From: Paenibacillaceae bacterium ZCTH02-B3
GTDB taxonomy: Bacteria; Bacillota; Bacilli; Paenibacillales; Paenibacillaceae
Assembly (NCBI GenBank): GCA_002159065.1
Contig: LZRV01000144.1
Location: forward strand, 1-48,341
DNA length: 48,341 nt
Direction: 5' to 3'
The position numbers and the translations under genes were made by a program. Positions within the stretch are counted from its first letter, which is position 1; each line of letters starts with the position of its first letter. The notes under the pieces are model-generated. The model made no database searches. It worked only from the letters and a program-made list of their open reading frames with translations, and was not told the DNA's origin. This document shows positions 25,380 to 33,669 of this stretch, one piece after another.

Positions 25380-25407
25380 ACAAATGGGTTTTCGCCCACA
25401 TAAAATG
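25380..25407 (+). promoter_or_regulatory. Possible mother-cell (sigma-E/sigma-K) promoter of sigK
   Basis: AC (25380-25381), 17 bp, then CATAAAATG (25399-25407), compared with the sigma-K pattern AC-N17-CATANNNTA, one mismatch. Initiation near 25412 would give a leader of about 70 nt. This fits known transcription of sigK by sigma-E and sigma-K. Confidence 0.45.
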
Positions 25408-25481
25408 TAGGGACGCCGCCGCGGCGGTTTTTCCGAAAGCCACAGCCCGGCGGCGCGCCGTTTCCCGGGAGGTGTTCCCCA

Positions 25482-26183
25482 GTGTCCGGCCTGTTTGCGG
25501 CGGCGGTCCTGTTCCTCAAGCAGCTGTCCACCCTGGTATCCTACGTGAAAAACAACGCGTTTCCGCAGCCACTCAGCGAAGAGGAAGAAGCGATGCACCT
25601 TAAGCGGATGATGGAAGGCGACCAGGATTCGCGCAACGTCCTGATCGAGCACAACCTTCGCCTGGTTGCGCACATCGTCAAAAAGTTTGACAATACGGGA
25701 GAGGACCTGGAAGACCTCATTTCCATCGGCACCATCGGCCTCATCAAAGCCATCGAGAGCTACTCCCCCGGCAAGGGAACGAAACTGGCCACCTACGCGG
25801 CCCGCTGCATCGAGAACGAAATCCTGATGTACCTCCGCTCCCTCCGCAAGACCCGCAAGGACGTGTCGCTGCACGACCCGATCGGCCAGGACAAGGAAGG
25901 CAACGAAATCACCCTGTCCGACATCCTCGGCACGGAACCGGACGAAGTGGTGGACAAGGTGCAGCTGAAGATCGAGAAAAGCAAGATCTACGAAAACATG
26001 GACATTCTGGACGAGCGCGAGCAGGAAGTCATCCGCGGCCGGTTCGGCCTGGACGGGGGCGGCGGCGAACGGACGCAGCGGGAAATCGCGCGGGAACTGG
26101 GCATATCCCGATCCTACGTGTCGCGCATCGAGAAGCGCGCCCTGATGAAGCTGTACCACGAATTTTACAAATCGAAAAAATGA
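25482..26183 (+). CDS. sigK: RNA polymerase sporulation-specific sigma factor K (pro-form)
   Basis: 233 residues from GTG 25482, with GGGAGG 9 nt upstream. A hydrophobic pro-sequence (residues about 1-20, [18 protein letters not shown]) precedes [10 protein letters not shown], as in pro-sigma-K. Region 2 ([35 protein letters not shown]) and region 4 ([21 protein letters not shown]) are complete. SigK drives late mother-cell genes after removal of the pro-sequence by SpoIVFB. The reading frame is continuous across the site where a skin element splits sigK in B. subtilis, so no excision is needed here. Confidence 0.95.
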   Translation: MSGLFAAAVLFLKQLSTLVSYVKNNAFPQPLSEEEEAMHLKRMMEGDQDSRNVLIEHNLRLVAHIVKKFDNTGEDLEDLISIGTIGLIKAIESYSPGKGTKLATYAARCIENEILMYLRSLRKTRKDVSLHDPIGQDKEGNEITLSDILGTEPDEVVDKVQLKIEKSKIYENMDILDEREQEVIRGRFGLDGGGGERTQREIARELGISRSYVSRIEKRALMKLYHEFYKSKK

Positions 26184-26250
26184 TCCGGATGCTTTCCCGC
26201 CCTGCCAAAAACCGCCCGGGCAAAAATCCGTAAGAAACCGGCGGCGACGG

Positions 26251-26280
26251 TTGCTTCCGGAAGAACGGCTTTCTTATAAT
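26251..26280 (+). promoter_or_regulatory. Candidate promoter of the DEDDh exonuclease gene
   Basis: TTGCTT (26251-26256), 18-bp spacer, perfect TATAAT (26275-26280). The -35 matches only three of six bases. Confidence 0.45.
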
Positions 26281-26358
26281 AACGGAGAAAGATTTTGCGC
26301 GCCGGTTTGCCGAAGCCGCAGGCCGGACGCGGCAACCGGAACGGATCGGGGTGTTTTC

Positions 26359-27018
26359 GTGACCGTCATCGTCTATGACCTGGAAATGTCCGTGCGCCGC
26401 AAGAAGGAACAGGTGGCGGAAATCATCGAGTTCGGCGCCGTGAAAGTCGTTGTCCGGAACGGGCGGCCGGAGGCGGCGGATACCTTTCAGACGTTCGTCC
26501 GGCCGGTGGTATCCCCACGGCTGACCGAAGACACCACCCTTTTCACCGGCATCCGGCAGGAACAGGTGGAGAACGCGCCGATCCTGGCGGAAGCCATCCG
26601 CCGGTTTACGGACTGGATCGGCACGACCGAATATTACCTTTGCTCCTGGGGGCCGGACGACCGCCGGCAGCTGATCGCGGAATGCAAGCGTCACGGCATT
26701 CCGCTGGATTGGATGATCAACCACAACGACCTGCAGCGGCTGCTGTCCAAGGAGCTCAGGCTGGAGAAGCACCAGCAGATCGGCCTCATGAATGCCCTCG
26801 AGATGCTGGGGATTCCGTTTACGGGTTCGCATCACCGGGCCCTGGACGACGCGATCAACACCGCGCGGATTCTGCTGAAGATGTACGACCGGCTGCAGCT
26901 GAAGAAAAACCGCCTGTCGGAGTACGCGGACCCGGAATCCGAAGTGGTTTACAGCACCGGCCATTTCGCCAATCAGCCTTTCGCCGGACTTTCCGCCCTG
27001 CTGGCCGAGAGGGACTGA
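26359..27018 (+). CDS. DEDDh-family 3'-5' exonuclease (KapD/RNase T-like)
   Basis: 219 residues from GTG 26359, the start just before the first catalytic motif; the frame extends upstream through the promoter and is not used. Exo I is VIVYDLEMS (DxE), Exo II is in LCSWGPDDRRQL, and Exo III is GSHHRALDDAINTARILL (HxxxxxD). This is the DEDDh pattern of exonuclease domains in RNase T, the polymerase III epsilon subunit and Bacillus KapD. The substrate, DNA or RNA, cannot be told. It is a single gene after sigK with its own promoter candidate. Confidence 0.85.
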   Translation: MTVIVYDLEMSVRRKKEQVAEIIEFGAVKVVVRNGRPEAADTFQTFVRPVVSPRLTEDTTLFTGIRQEQVENAPILAEAIRRFTDWIGTTEYYLCSWGPDDRRQLIAECKRHGIPLDWMINHNDLQRLLSKELRLEKHQQIGLMNALEMLGIPFTGSHHRALDDAINTARILLKMYDRLQLKKNRLSEYADPESEVVYSTGHFANQPFAGLSALLAERD

Positions 27019-27224
27019 AGCGAAAGCGCGGACAAGCCCTGTAATCCGGCGGTGCTCACGGGAGTGTCAGGCCGGGGCAATCGCCGGCGGTCCGGACCCG
27101 CGGGGCCGTCCCGGATGAGGGCCCGGCGGTAGCCAATCTGTCGAACCGTGTGGTAAACTTTGAACATGCGGATTTTTACGGCTCACCAAAATAAGCGGAC
27201 ATCCTGGAAACGGAGGAACCCCAC

Positions 27225-28907
27225 ATGGCCCGCAAAATGCGCTCGGACATGATCAAGAAAGGCTTCGACCGCGCGCCCCACCGCAGCCTGCTCCGCGCGG
27301 CGGGCGTCCGGGAGGAAGACTTTGACAAACCGTTCATCGCCGTGGTCAATTCCTACGTGGACATCGTTCCCGGTCACGTGCACCTGCAGGAATTCGGGCA
27401 GTTGGTGAAGGAAGCGATCCGCGAAGCCGGCGGCGTGCCGTTCGAATTCAACACCATCGGCGTGGACGACGGCATCGCCATGGGCCACATCGGCATGCGC
27501 TACTCCCTTGCGAGCCGCGAACTCATCGCCGACTGCGTGGAGACGATGATCAACGCCCACTGGTTCGACGGCATGGTGTGCATCCCCAACTGCGACAAGA
27601 TCACGCCCGGCATGATGATGGCCGCCCTGCGCGTCAACATCCCGACCATCTTCGTCAGCGGCGGTCCGATGAAAGCGGGCGTCATGCCCGACGGACGCAA
27701 GGTCTCCCTCACCAGCGTGTTCGAGGGGGTCGGCGCCCTCCAGGCGGGCACGATCGACGAGAAGACGCTGCTCGAACTCGAGCGGTACGGATGCCCGTCC
27801 TGCGGCTCCTGCTCCGGCATGTTCACGGCCAACTCGATGAACTGCCTGGCCGAAGCCCTCGGCCTCGCCCTGCCCGGCAACGGCACCATCCTGGCCGTGG
27901 ATCCGGCGCGAAAAGAGTTCGTGCGCCAATCCGCCAGGCAGCTCATGAAGCTCATCGAAATGGACCTCAAGCCGCGGGACATCGTGACGGAGAAGGCCAT
28001 CGACAACGCCTTCGCCCTCGACATGGCCATGGGCGGATCGACCAACACGGTGCTGCACACCCTGGCCATCGCCCATGAGGCGGGCATCGACTACCCGCTG
28101 GAGCGGATCAACGAAGTGGCCAACCGGGTGCCGCACCTGGCCAAGCTGGCGCCGGCGTCGGACGTCCATATCGAGGACCTGCACGAAGCGGGAGGCGTCA
28201 GCGCCATCCTGAACGAGCTCCTGAAAAAACCGGGCGCCCTGCACGGCGACTGCGTCACCGTCACCGGCAAGACGCTCCGGGAAAACGTGGAAGGCTGCGA
28301 GATCAAAAATCGCAACGTCATCCGGCCGCTGGACAATCCTTACAGCGAAAAAGGCGGCCTGGCGGTCCTGTTCGGGAATCTGGCGCCGAACGGCGCGATC
28401 ATCAAGGTGGGCGCGGTGGACCCCTCCGTCGGCGGTTATCACCGGGGGCCGGCCATCTGCTTCGATTCCCAGGACGAAGCCCTCGCGGGCATTGCGAACG
28501 GCAAGGTGAAGGAAGGCCATGTGGTCGTCATCCGCTACGAAGGGCCGAAGGGCGGCCCCGGCATGCCGGAAATGCTCTCCCCGACGTCGATGATCGTCGG
28601 CATGGGCCTGGGCGCCAAGGTCGGGCTCATTACCGACGGGCGCTTCTCCGGCGCCACCCGCGGGATCTGCATCGGCCACATTTCGCCGGAAGCCGCGGAA
28701 GGCGGTCCGATCGCCTTCGTCCAGGACGGAGACATGATCGAGCTTGACCTGAACAACCGCAAAATCACCCTTGAGGTGAGCGACGAAGAGCTCGAGCGGC
28801 GCCGGGCGAACTGGAAAGGCTTCGAGCCCAAGGTCAAGAGCGGATATCTTGCGCGCTACTCCATGCTGGTCACGTCCGCCAGCACCGGCGGCGTCATGAA
28901 AATCTGA
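27225..28907 (+). CDS. ilvD: Dihydroxy-acid dehydratase
   Basis: 560 residues, the full IlvD length. It dehydrates 2,3-dihydroxy acids to 2-keto acids in valine, leucine and isoleucine synthesis. Cluster-binding cysteines are Cys123 (NCDKITPG) and Cys196 (CGSCSG). In the first cluster region the sequence is [10 protein letters not shown] with Gly where 2Fe-2S enzymes have Cys, so the oxygen-sensitive 4Fe-4S type is expected. The C-terminal [20 protein letters not shown] is diagnostic. GGAGG precedes ATG 27225. An extended -10 (TGGTAAACT, 27151-27159) is a weak promoter candidate. No T-box or attenuator is seen in the 206-bp gap upstream. Confidence 0.97.
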   Translation: MARKMRSDMIKKGFDRAPHRSLLRAAGVREEDFDKPFIAVVNSYVDIVPGHVHLQEFGQLVKEAIREAGGVPFEFNTIGVDDGIAMGHIGMRYSLASRELIADCVETMINAHWFDGMVCIPNCDKITPGMMMAALRVNIPTIFVSGGPMKAGVMPDGRKVSLTSVFEGVGALQAGTIDEKTLLELERYGCPSCGSCSGMFTANSMNCLAEALGLALPGNGTILAVDPARKEFVRQSARQLMKLIEMDLKPRDIVTEKAIDNAFALDMAMGGSTNTVLHTLAIAHEAGIDYPLERINEVANRVPHLAKLAPASDVHIEDLHEAGGVSAILNELLKKPGALHGDCVTVTGKTLRENVEGCEIKNRNVIRPLDNPYSEKGGLAVLFGNLAPNGAIIKVGAVDPSVGGYHRGPAICFDSQDEALAGIANGKVKEGHVVVIRYEGPKGGPGMPEMLSPTSMIVGMGLGAKVGLITDGRFSGATRGICIGHISPEAAEGGPIAFVQDGDMIELDLNNRKITLEVSDEELERRRANWKGFEPKVKSGYLARYSMLVTSASTGGVMKI

Positions 28908-28927
28908 AAAAGCGATCCCCGGGATCG
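28907..28927 (-). terminator. Intrinsic terminator of the polysaccharide deacetylase gene
   Basis: Minus strand CGATCCC (28927-28921), then GGGATCG (28919-28913), C, and five T residues (28911-28907). It directly follows the deacetylase stop. On the plus strand no T-run follows, so ilvD may be stopped only weakly. Confidence 0.65.
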
Positions 28928-30346
28928 TCACAGGGACGCGGTTTCCGTTTCCGCCGGCTCCGGGTCTGCGGCAGACCCGGGACCGGCGGTTTGTTGTTTC
29001 AGCGCCCGGCGGGCGGAACGGACCGGTCCGTTTTTCCATTTCAGCAGTTCTTCGACAGGCATGAACACGATTTTCGGCTCCAGCTTGAACCGCTCCGTGC
29101 GCCGTGCGCCTTTGGAACGGAAAACCGCGATCAAGAGGTGCTGATAGAAACCGAACAACCGTCGGGCCCATCCGCTCTCCAGGTCAAACACCCTGAATCC
29201 GAGGGCCTCCGTTCCTTTGTGGATGAGCGTGATCCCGAACACGCCGCGGATGCTTTCCCGGTCCGGCATCCTTTCGTATTCCGCGGCCAGTTGGGGCAGC
29301 ATCTCTTCCCCCACGCGGATGAGACGAAGGGCCGTGTGGATCTCCGATTTGGACGCCGCGCTCAGCCTGAACAGCATCCGGTTGTCGAAATGCATCTCGA
29401 TCACCTTGTCGCCCCGCCTGAGCACACCGCCGTTTTCCAGCGGCAAATCCCGCCCCATGTACCGCGTGATCCGGTAATGGAACGAGGAACCGTCGCCCAG
29501 CGGGCGAAGACGGAAGATCAGGTGATACAGCTTTTCCCACACCATCCAGACCGCCACCAGCAGCCGTTTGCCGATGCCGACACCCGCCGGAGGCTTGCCT
29601 TCCTTTTCGGCTCCCGGCCTGGACGCGCGTTTTTTCTTGTTCGCTTCCGTCAACGCGATCATCTCCTCCATGTTGACAAAGCGATATCCCAGGCGGGCGG
29701 CGTCGTCCATGAGCTTCTCCAGCGCCAGCAGCATGTTGGCCGGCGCCTCTTCGTCCGCGCCGAAGGTGTCCCCCCGGTCGTGGAGCAGAAACACCTGGCC
29801 CGGCTTCAGCTTTTTCCGCATCCGGGCGTACAGCCGGTCCGGTCCGACCCTGCGCCGCCAGTCCCCGAACATGGACGTCCAGAGGACGATTTGCAGTTTT
29901 CCCGTGATCGCGAAGTCGAATACGTTTACAATGCCCCAGGGCGGACGATAATACTTCGGGGTTTCTCCCGTAATGGATTCAATGACGGCGCACGTGCGTT
30001 GCACCTGCCGTCTGACCGTGCGCGGCCGGAGAAACCAGTTGGGCAGGTGGACATAATTATGGATGCCGACCACGTGGCCTTCTTCGTGCATCCGCCGGAT
30101 CAGCTCCGGGTGGCGTTCCGCGTGGGCGCCCACCACGAAAAACGTCGCCTTCGCCCCGTAGCGCTTCAACAGATCCAGCAGCCGGGGCGTGTAGACCGGA
30201 TCCGGCCCGTCGTCAAAGGTCAGCGCGATTTCCCGCTCCGCCAGCCCTTTCCGGAACGCGCGGAACCCGAACAGGCGGCTCACCAGAGCCGGCAAAAAGG
30301 CATAAAGGGTAAAAAAATAAAAGCCCCACACCAGAAATTTTTCCAT
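28928..30346 (-). CDS. Polysaccharide deacetylase with C-terminal YkoP-like domain
   Basis: 472 residues. An N-terminal hydrophobic anchor (about 5-25) precedes a NodB deacetylase domain with motif 1 ALTFDDGPDP (Asp45, Asp46), motif 2 GIHNYVHLPNW (H-x3-H), motif 3 YRPPWG and motif 5 FLLHDRGD. These form the metal site and catalytic residues of carbohydrate esterase family 4. After a basic linker (about 240-260) a second domain of about 170 residues (LGDGSSFHYRITRYMGRDL, GDKVIEMHFDNRMLF, GITLIHKGTEALGFRVFDL) resembles the YkoP-type domain of Bacillus. It probably deacetylates a cell-wall glycan; the second domain is uncharacterised. Confidence 0.85.
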   Translation of the reverse strand: MEKFLVWGFYFFTLYAFLPALVSRLFGFRAFRKGLAEREIALTFDDGPDPVYTPRLLDLLKRYGAKATFFVVGAHAERHPELIRRMHEEGHVVGIHNYVHLPNWFLRPRTVRRQVQRTCAVIESITGETPKYYRPPWGIVNVFDFAITGKLQIVLWTSMFGDWRRRVGPDRLYARMRKKLKPGQVFLLHDRGDTFGADEEAPANMLLALEKLMDDAARLGYRFVNMEEMIALTEANKKKRASRPGAEKEGKPPAGVGIGKRLLVAVWMVWEKLYHLIFRLRPLGDGSSFHYRITRYMGRDLPLENGGVLRRGDKVIEMHFDNRMLFRLSAASKSEIHTALRLIRVGEEMLPQLAAEYERMPDRESIRGVFGITLIHKGTEALGFRVFDLESGWARRLFGFYQHLLIAVFRSKGARRTERFKLEPKIVFMPVEELLKWKNGPVRSARRALKQQTAGPGSAADPEPAETETASL

Positions 30347-30411
30347 GCCTTCCTCCGCGAAAATCGCCGCGTACCCGCGGTCGCGGCTGTCGTTTTTCGC
30401 CTGCGGAATCT

Positions 30412-30420
30412 ATTTTAGCA
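30412..30420 (-). promoter_or_regulatory. Extended -10 promoter of the polysaccharide deacetylase
   Basis: Minus strand TGCTAAAAT: TGn plus TAAAAT (30417-30412), about 65 nt upstream of ATG 30346. No clear -35. Confidence 0.4.
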
Positions 30421-30488
30421 CAGCCCGTAAAAATTGGGGACGTGCGTTTCAGCCGCACGGGTGGTTTTGCCGGCGTCCGATCATGTAA

Positions 30489-30500
30489 CATGGTACCATG
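30489..30500. repeat. Perfect 12-bp palindrome upstream of the AI-2E permease gene
   Basis: CATGGTACCATG, centred between the divergent deacetylase and permease genes, 42 nt before ATG 30542. Possible operator; no hairpin or T-run context. Confidence 0.3.
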
Positions 30501-30541
30501 AAGAAGATTCCGCACGGAGTGAAGGAGGACGGCAGCCGTCT

Positions 30542-31687
30542 ATGATCGAATGGTACAAAAAATATTGGCGCACCGCCTTCGACATCGCGGTGCTGGCGTT
30601 TACGGTCTGGCTGGTGATGTACGTCTTCAGCTTCCTGTACCGGATCGCCGCGCCGGTGTTTCTGTCCTTTCTCGTTTTTCTGATCATCGAACCGCCGGCC
30701 CGACGCCTGCACCGTCTGGGGATGCGCAAGTCCGTCGCATCGGCGGTGAGCACGCTGATGTTCATTCTTGTCATCCTGGCCGTGCTCGTGGGAATCGGCT
30801 ACATTTTCGCCTGGCAGATCGGCGAGTTGCAAAAAAGCCTCCCTGGCATCCAGGCAACCGTGCAGGAAAAGGCGGCTTCCCTGACGGCGGTCTTGCAGGA
30901 ACGCCTGGAAACGCTGGACCCGGCGCTCACCGATAAAGTGAACGAAGCGATCGCCTACGTGACCGCGTTGTTCAGCCGGCTGGCGGCGACCTTTTTGAAC
31001 TGGTTCGTGAGCCTTTTCTCGTCGCTGTCCACCTTCATTGTCCAATTCGTCATCGCCATCGTCCTGGCCTATTTTCTCAGCGTGGAAATCGATTCCTGGA
31101 AAAAAATCGCCTCCGAGCGGTCGCCAAAATCGCTGCAGAGGGCGTTTGCCTTTCTGCGGGAGCACGTGTTCCGGGGCATCGCCGCGTATCTCAAGGCGCA
31201 GGCGACGCTCATCGGGATCACGTTCGCGATCATTCTGGCCGTCCTGTCGGCTCTCGGCATTCCCAACGCGCTGGCCATCGCGGTGATCGCCGGCATCCTC
31301 GACGTGCTGCCGCTGCTCGGGATCGGCACGCTGTTCGTGCCCTGGATCGGGTATCTGTTTCTGACAGGGGAGACCTCCCTCGCCCTTTGGCTGACCGGCC
31401 TGTTCGTCGTCGTCTCCGGCGTGCGGCAAATCCTCGAACCCCGCATCACCGGCCAAAAAATCGGCGTTTCCGCCTTCACCATGCTGTCGTTCATGATCAT
31501 TTCCCTGTCGCTGTTCGGCGTGGTGGGGCTGGTGCTGGCTCCCGTCCTTGTCATCCTGCTCAAGGCGTGCTACGAACACGGCTATCTGCACCGCTGGATC
31601 CGTTTTCCGAAGGAGGATTTTGCGGTCTCCCCGTTCCAGCCGACGGACGCTTCCGCTTCCGGGAACGGAGACGCCCGGCGGGAATAA
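30542..31687 (+). CDS. AI-2E family membrane permease
   Basis: 381 residues from ATG 30542; AAGGAGG is at 30522-30528, a rather long 13-nt spacing. Two N-terminal membrane segments (IAVLAFTVWLVMYVFSFLY and VFLSFLVFLIIEP), a central soluble-looking helical region (residues about 95-160) and a C-terminal cluster of membrane segments match the AI-2E/PerM/YtvI topology. The family motifs PLLGIGTLFVPWIGYLFLTG and QILEPRITGQKIG are present. Members export small molecules or ions; the autoinducer name is historical and the substrate here is unknown. It is convergent with the penicillin-binding protein gene, only 14 nt away. Confidence 0.85.
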   Translation: MIEWYKKYWRTAFDIAVLAFTVWLVMYVFSFLYRIAAPVFLSFLVFLIIEPPARRLHRLGMRKSVASAVSTLMFILVILAVLVGIGYIFAWQIGELQKSLPGIQATVQEKAASLTAVLQERLETLDPALTDKVNEAIAYVTALFSRLAATFLNWFVSLFSSLSTFIVQFVIAIVLAYFLSVEIDSWKKIASERSPKSLQRAFAFLREHVFRGIAAYLKAQATLIGITFAIILAVLSALGIPNALAIAVIAGILDVLPLLGIGTLFVPWIGYLFLTGETSLALWLTGLFVVVSGVRQILEPRITGQKIGVSAFTMLSFMIISLSLFGVVGLVLAPVLVILLKACYEHGYLHRWIRFPKEDFAVSPFQPTDASASGNGDARRE

Positions 31688-31701
31688 AGCGCGTGTCACA
31701 A

Positions 31702-33510
31702 TCAAAACGAATGTTCGCCAAGCAGTTCGGCCATGAGATCGCCGAACACCTGAACGGCGCGGTTTCTCAGTCCGGCCGGCTGATCCTCGATGAGCACCGC
31801 CGCCGCGTAACGCGGGCGGGTGAGCGGCCCGTATCCGACGAACCAGTGGTGGTGGCGCGGCGGACCGGAAAGACCGGTTTCCGCCGTGCCCGATTTGCCC
31901 GCGACCTTCCCCCCGAGACGGGCCACCGCTTCCGATGCGGTCCCTTCGGCGACCACCGATTCCATGGCGTCGAGGAGGAAGAGGGCGGTTTCCCGGCGGA
32001 TGGCGCCCTTGGGGGAAGGCGCGGTTTGAATGGGAAGACGCGTGAGCAGCCGGCCGTCCGCAAAGCGGATTTCACTGACGAGGCGGGGCGCCCGCACCTT
32101 GCCGCCGTTCAGCAGGGTGACGACCAGGTTGGCCGCCTGCAGCGGCGTCACGCGCACGTCCCGCTGGCCGATTCCCGCGCCCGTCCGCACCCCGCCGTCC
32201 TTCCCGTCGTCCGGCGACGCGAACACGGCCCCCGCCTCTTCCTCCGGGAGCAGCCGCAACGGACGGCCGTCGACAAAACGCTCCGTATGCCAGCCGACCC
32301 GCCGCGCGAGGCCGAGCCTTTCCGCCGTATCCTCCAGCGCCCGCCCGTCCATCCGCTCCGCCATGGCGGCGAACGCCACATTGCACGATTGGGCGTAAGC
32401 CTGTTTGGCATCCAGAACGCCGTGCCCTTCCCTCTTCCAGCACTTTAGTCCGTAACGCCCGTAACGGCCGTCGCAGCGAAACCGCTCGCCTTTCCGCGCC
32501 GCTCCCGTCTCCAGCGCGGCGGCCAGCGTCACCGTCTTGAACACCGACCCCGGCGGATAACCGGTGAGGGCGTGGTTGCGTGCGTCCGTCCCGGGCTTTC
32601 CGATGCGGCTTGGATCGAAGATGGGGCGCGACACCATCGCCAGGATGTCGGCGTTTGCCGCATCCAGCACGACCACCGCGCCCGCCCGGACGCCCGCCCG
32701 GTCCAGAGCCCGTTCCGCAGCCCGCTGCACACGCCGGTCGATGGTGGTTCGCACCATCAGAGGAAACGTGCCGCCCCCGGGTCGCACCAGGCGCAGGCCG
32801 AGGCCGGCCATGTCCCTGCCGCCCGCGGTGCGGTGACGGACGGCCAGGGTCGGTCCCGCGCCGTGCAGGAAACGGTCAAGGGACCTTTCCAGCCCGGAAC
32901 CGCCCATCGGTTCCCACGGAGCCAGCCGTCGGCGTCCGATCCTGCCGCCGTACAGGGCGGCCATCCGCTCCGGGTCCTGGGAAACATAGCCGATGGCGTG
33001 CAGCGGTTCCAGGTCGGCGGCGTACCGCCGGACGAAGGGGAGCGCGTACACGCCCGGAAGGGCCAGCCTTCGAATGGCCTCCGCCTGCGCCCCGGTCAGG
33101 GCCTGCGGACGGCCGACCGCGCCGTCGCCGGACCAGAAGGCCGGCCCGCGCAGAGACTGGAGCCAGCCGGCCAGGCGTTCCGGTTCCGTCCCGAGCGCTT
33201 CGGCGAGGCGCCCCAGCGCTTCCCTTTCCAGCCTGCGGCCCGACACGGCGCGGGGAAACACCGCCATCCCCTGCGCCGGAACTCCCGTAAGCGGCCTCCC
33301 TTCCCGATCGAGAAAACGCCCCCGGCCGGTGTCGAGCACGAGGGCGTCGACCCGCTGCCTCACCGCCGCCGAAGCCCATGCCGTCCCGGCGCCGCGGCTT
33401 TCCGCCGGGCCAAGCTGCAGCCAGAGCAGGCGGGCAAGCAGGACGGCAAAACCCGCGGCAATCGCCACTAGCAGCAAAAAAAGCCGCCTGAGCCGGACGA
33501 TCTCGCCCAA
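31702..33510 (-). CDS. Class B penicillin-binding protein (peptidoglycan transpeptidase)
   Basis: 602 residues from TTG 33510, with GGAGGGGG 8 nt upstream. An N-terminal membrane anchor (about 8-32, LFLLLVAIAAGFAVLLARLLW) is followed by a dimerisation region and then the transpeptidase domain. Active-site motifs: PPGSVFK (Ser322, Lys325), SCN in YAQSCNVAFAAM, and GKSGTAE. It cross-links peptidoglycan. In Bacillus a comparable gene, pbpI/yrrR, lies near mltG, but sequence alone does not settle whether it is a sporulation (SpoVD/PbpI) or vegetative type. The minus-strand neighbour upstream is the chemoreceptor gene. Confidence 0.9.
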   Translation of the reverse strand: MGEIVRLRRLFLLLVAIAAGFAVLLARLLWLQLGPAESRGAGTAWASAAVRQRVDALVLDTGRGRFLDREGRPLTGVPAQGMAVFPRAVSGRRLEREALGRLAEALGTEPERLAGWLQSLRGPAFWSGDGAVGRPQALTGAQAEAIRRLALPGVYALPFVRRYAADLEPLHAIGYVSQDPERMAALYGGRIGRRRLAPWEPMGGSGLERSLDRFLHGAGPTLAVRHRTAGGRDMAGLGLRLVRPGGGTFPLMVRTTIDRRVQRAAERALDRAGVRAGAVVVLDAANADILAMVSRPIFDPSRIGKPGTDARNHALTGYPPGSVFKTVTLAAALETGAARKGERFRCDGRYGRYGLKCWKREGHGVLDAKQAYAQSCNVAFAAMAERMDGRALEDTAERLGLARRVGWHTERFVDGRPLRLLPEEEAGAVFASPDDGKDGGVRTGAGIGQRDVRVTPLQAANLVVTLLNGGKVRAPRLVSEIRFADGRLLTRLPIQTAPSPKGAIRRETALFLLDAMESVVAEGTASEAVARLGGKVAGKSGTAETGLSGPPRHHHWFVGYGPLTRPRYAAAVLIEDQPAGLRNRAVQVFGDLMAELLGEHSF

Positions 33511-33628
33511 AGCGGCATCCCCCTCCGCACGATGGTTTTTCGCTCATGGCTTCGCATTTTTCCATTCTTTCCAGCCGGGCGAAAAACCAACCGCAGCGGC
33601 CGGGCGATTTCCCGTTGTTCATGATGAT

Positions 33629-33650
33629 TGGCCTGCGCCGGCGCAGGCCA
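33629..33650. repeat. 22-bp perfect palindrome downstream of the chemoreceptor gene
   Basis: TGGCCTGCGCC followed by its exact reverse complement, 20 nt after the chemoreceptor stop on the minus strand. As a hairpin it is very stable but has no T-run on either strand. It may be a weak terminator or an RNA-stabilising 3' stem. Confidence 0.5.
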
Positions 33651-33669
33651 TTCGCGTCGTGTTCGTTCG

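Noticed and set aside
25482..26183. Skin-type element or recombinase in sigK
   Set aside because: The sigK frame is continuous from pro-sequence to region 4 with no inserted DNA.
27019..27224. Leucine/branched-chain T-box or attenuator upstream of ilvD
   Set aside because: No GGTGG T-box core, no specifier region and no terminator hairpin in the gap; only a weak extended -10.
32876..33622. Minus-strand frame with Cys-rich start (MEKCEAMSEKPSCGGGCR) upstream of the penicillin-binding protein
   Set aside because: It overlaps the penicillin-binding protein in another frame, turns into Arg/Gly-rich noise, and has no supporting ribosome binding site.
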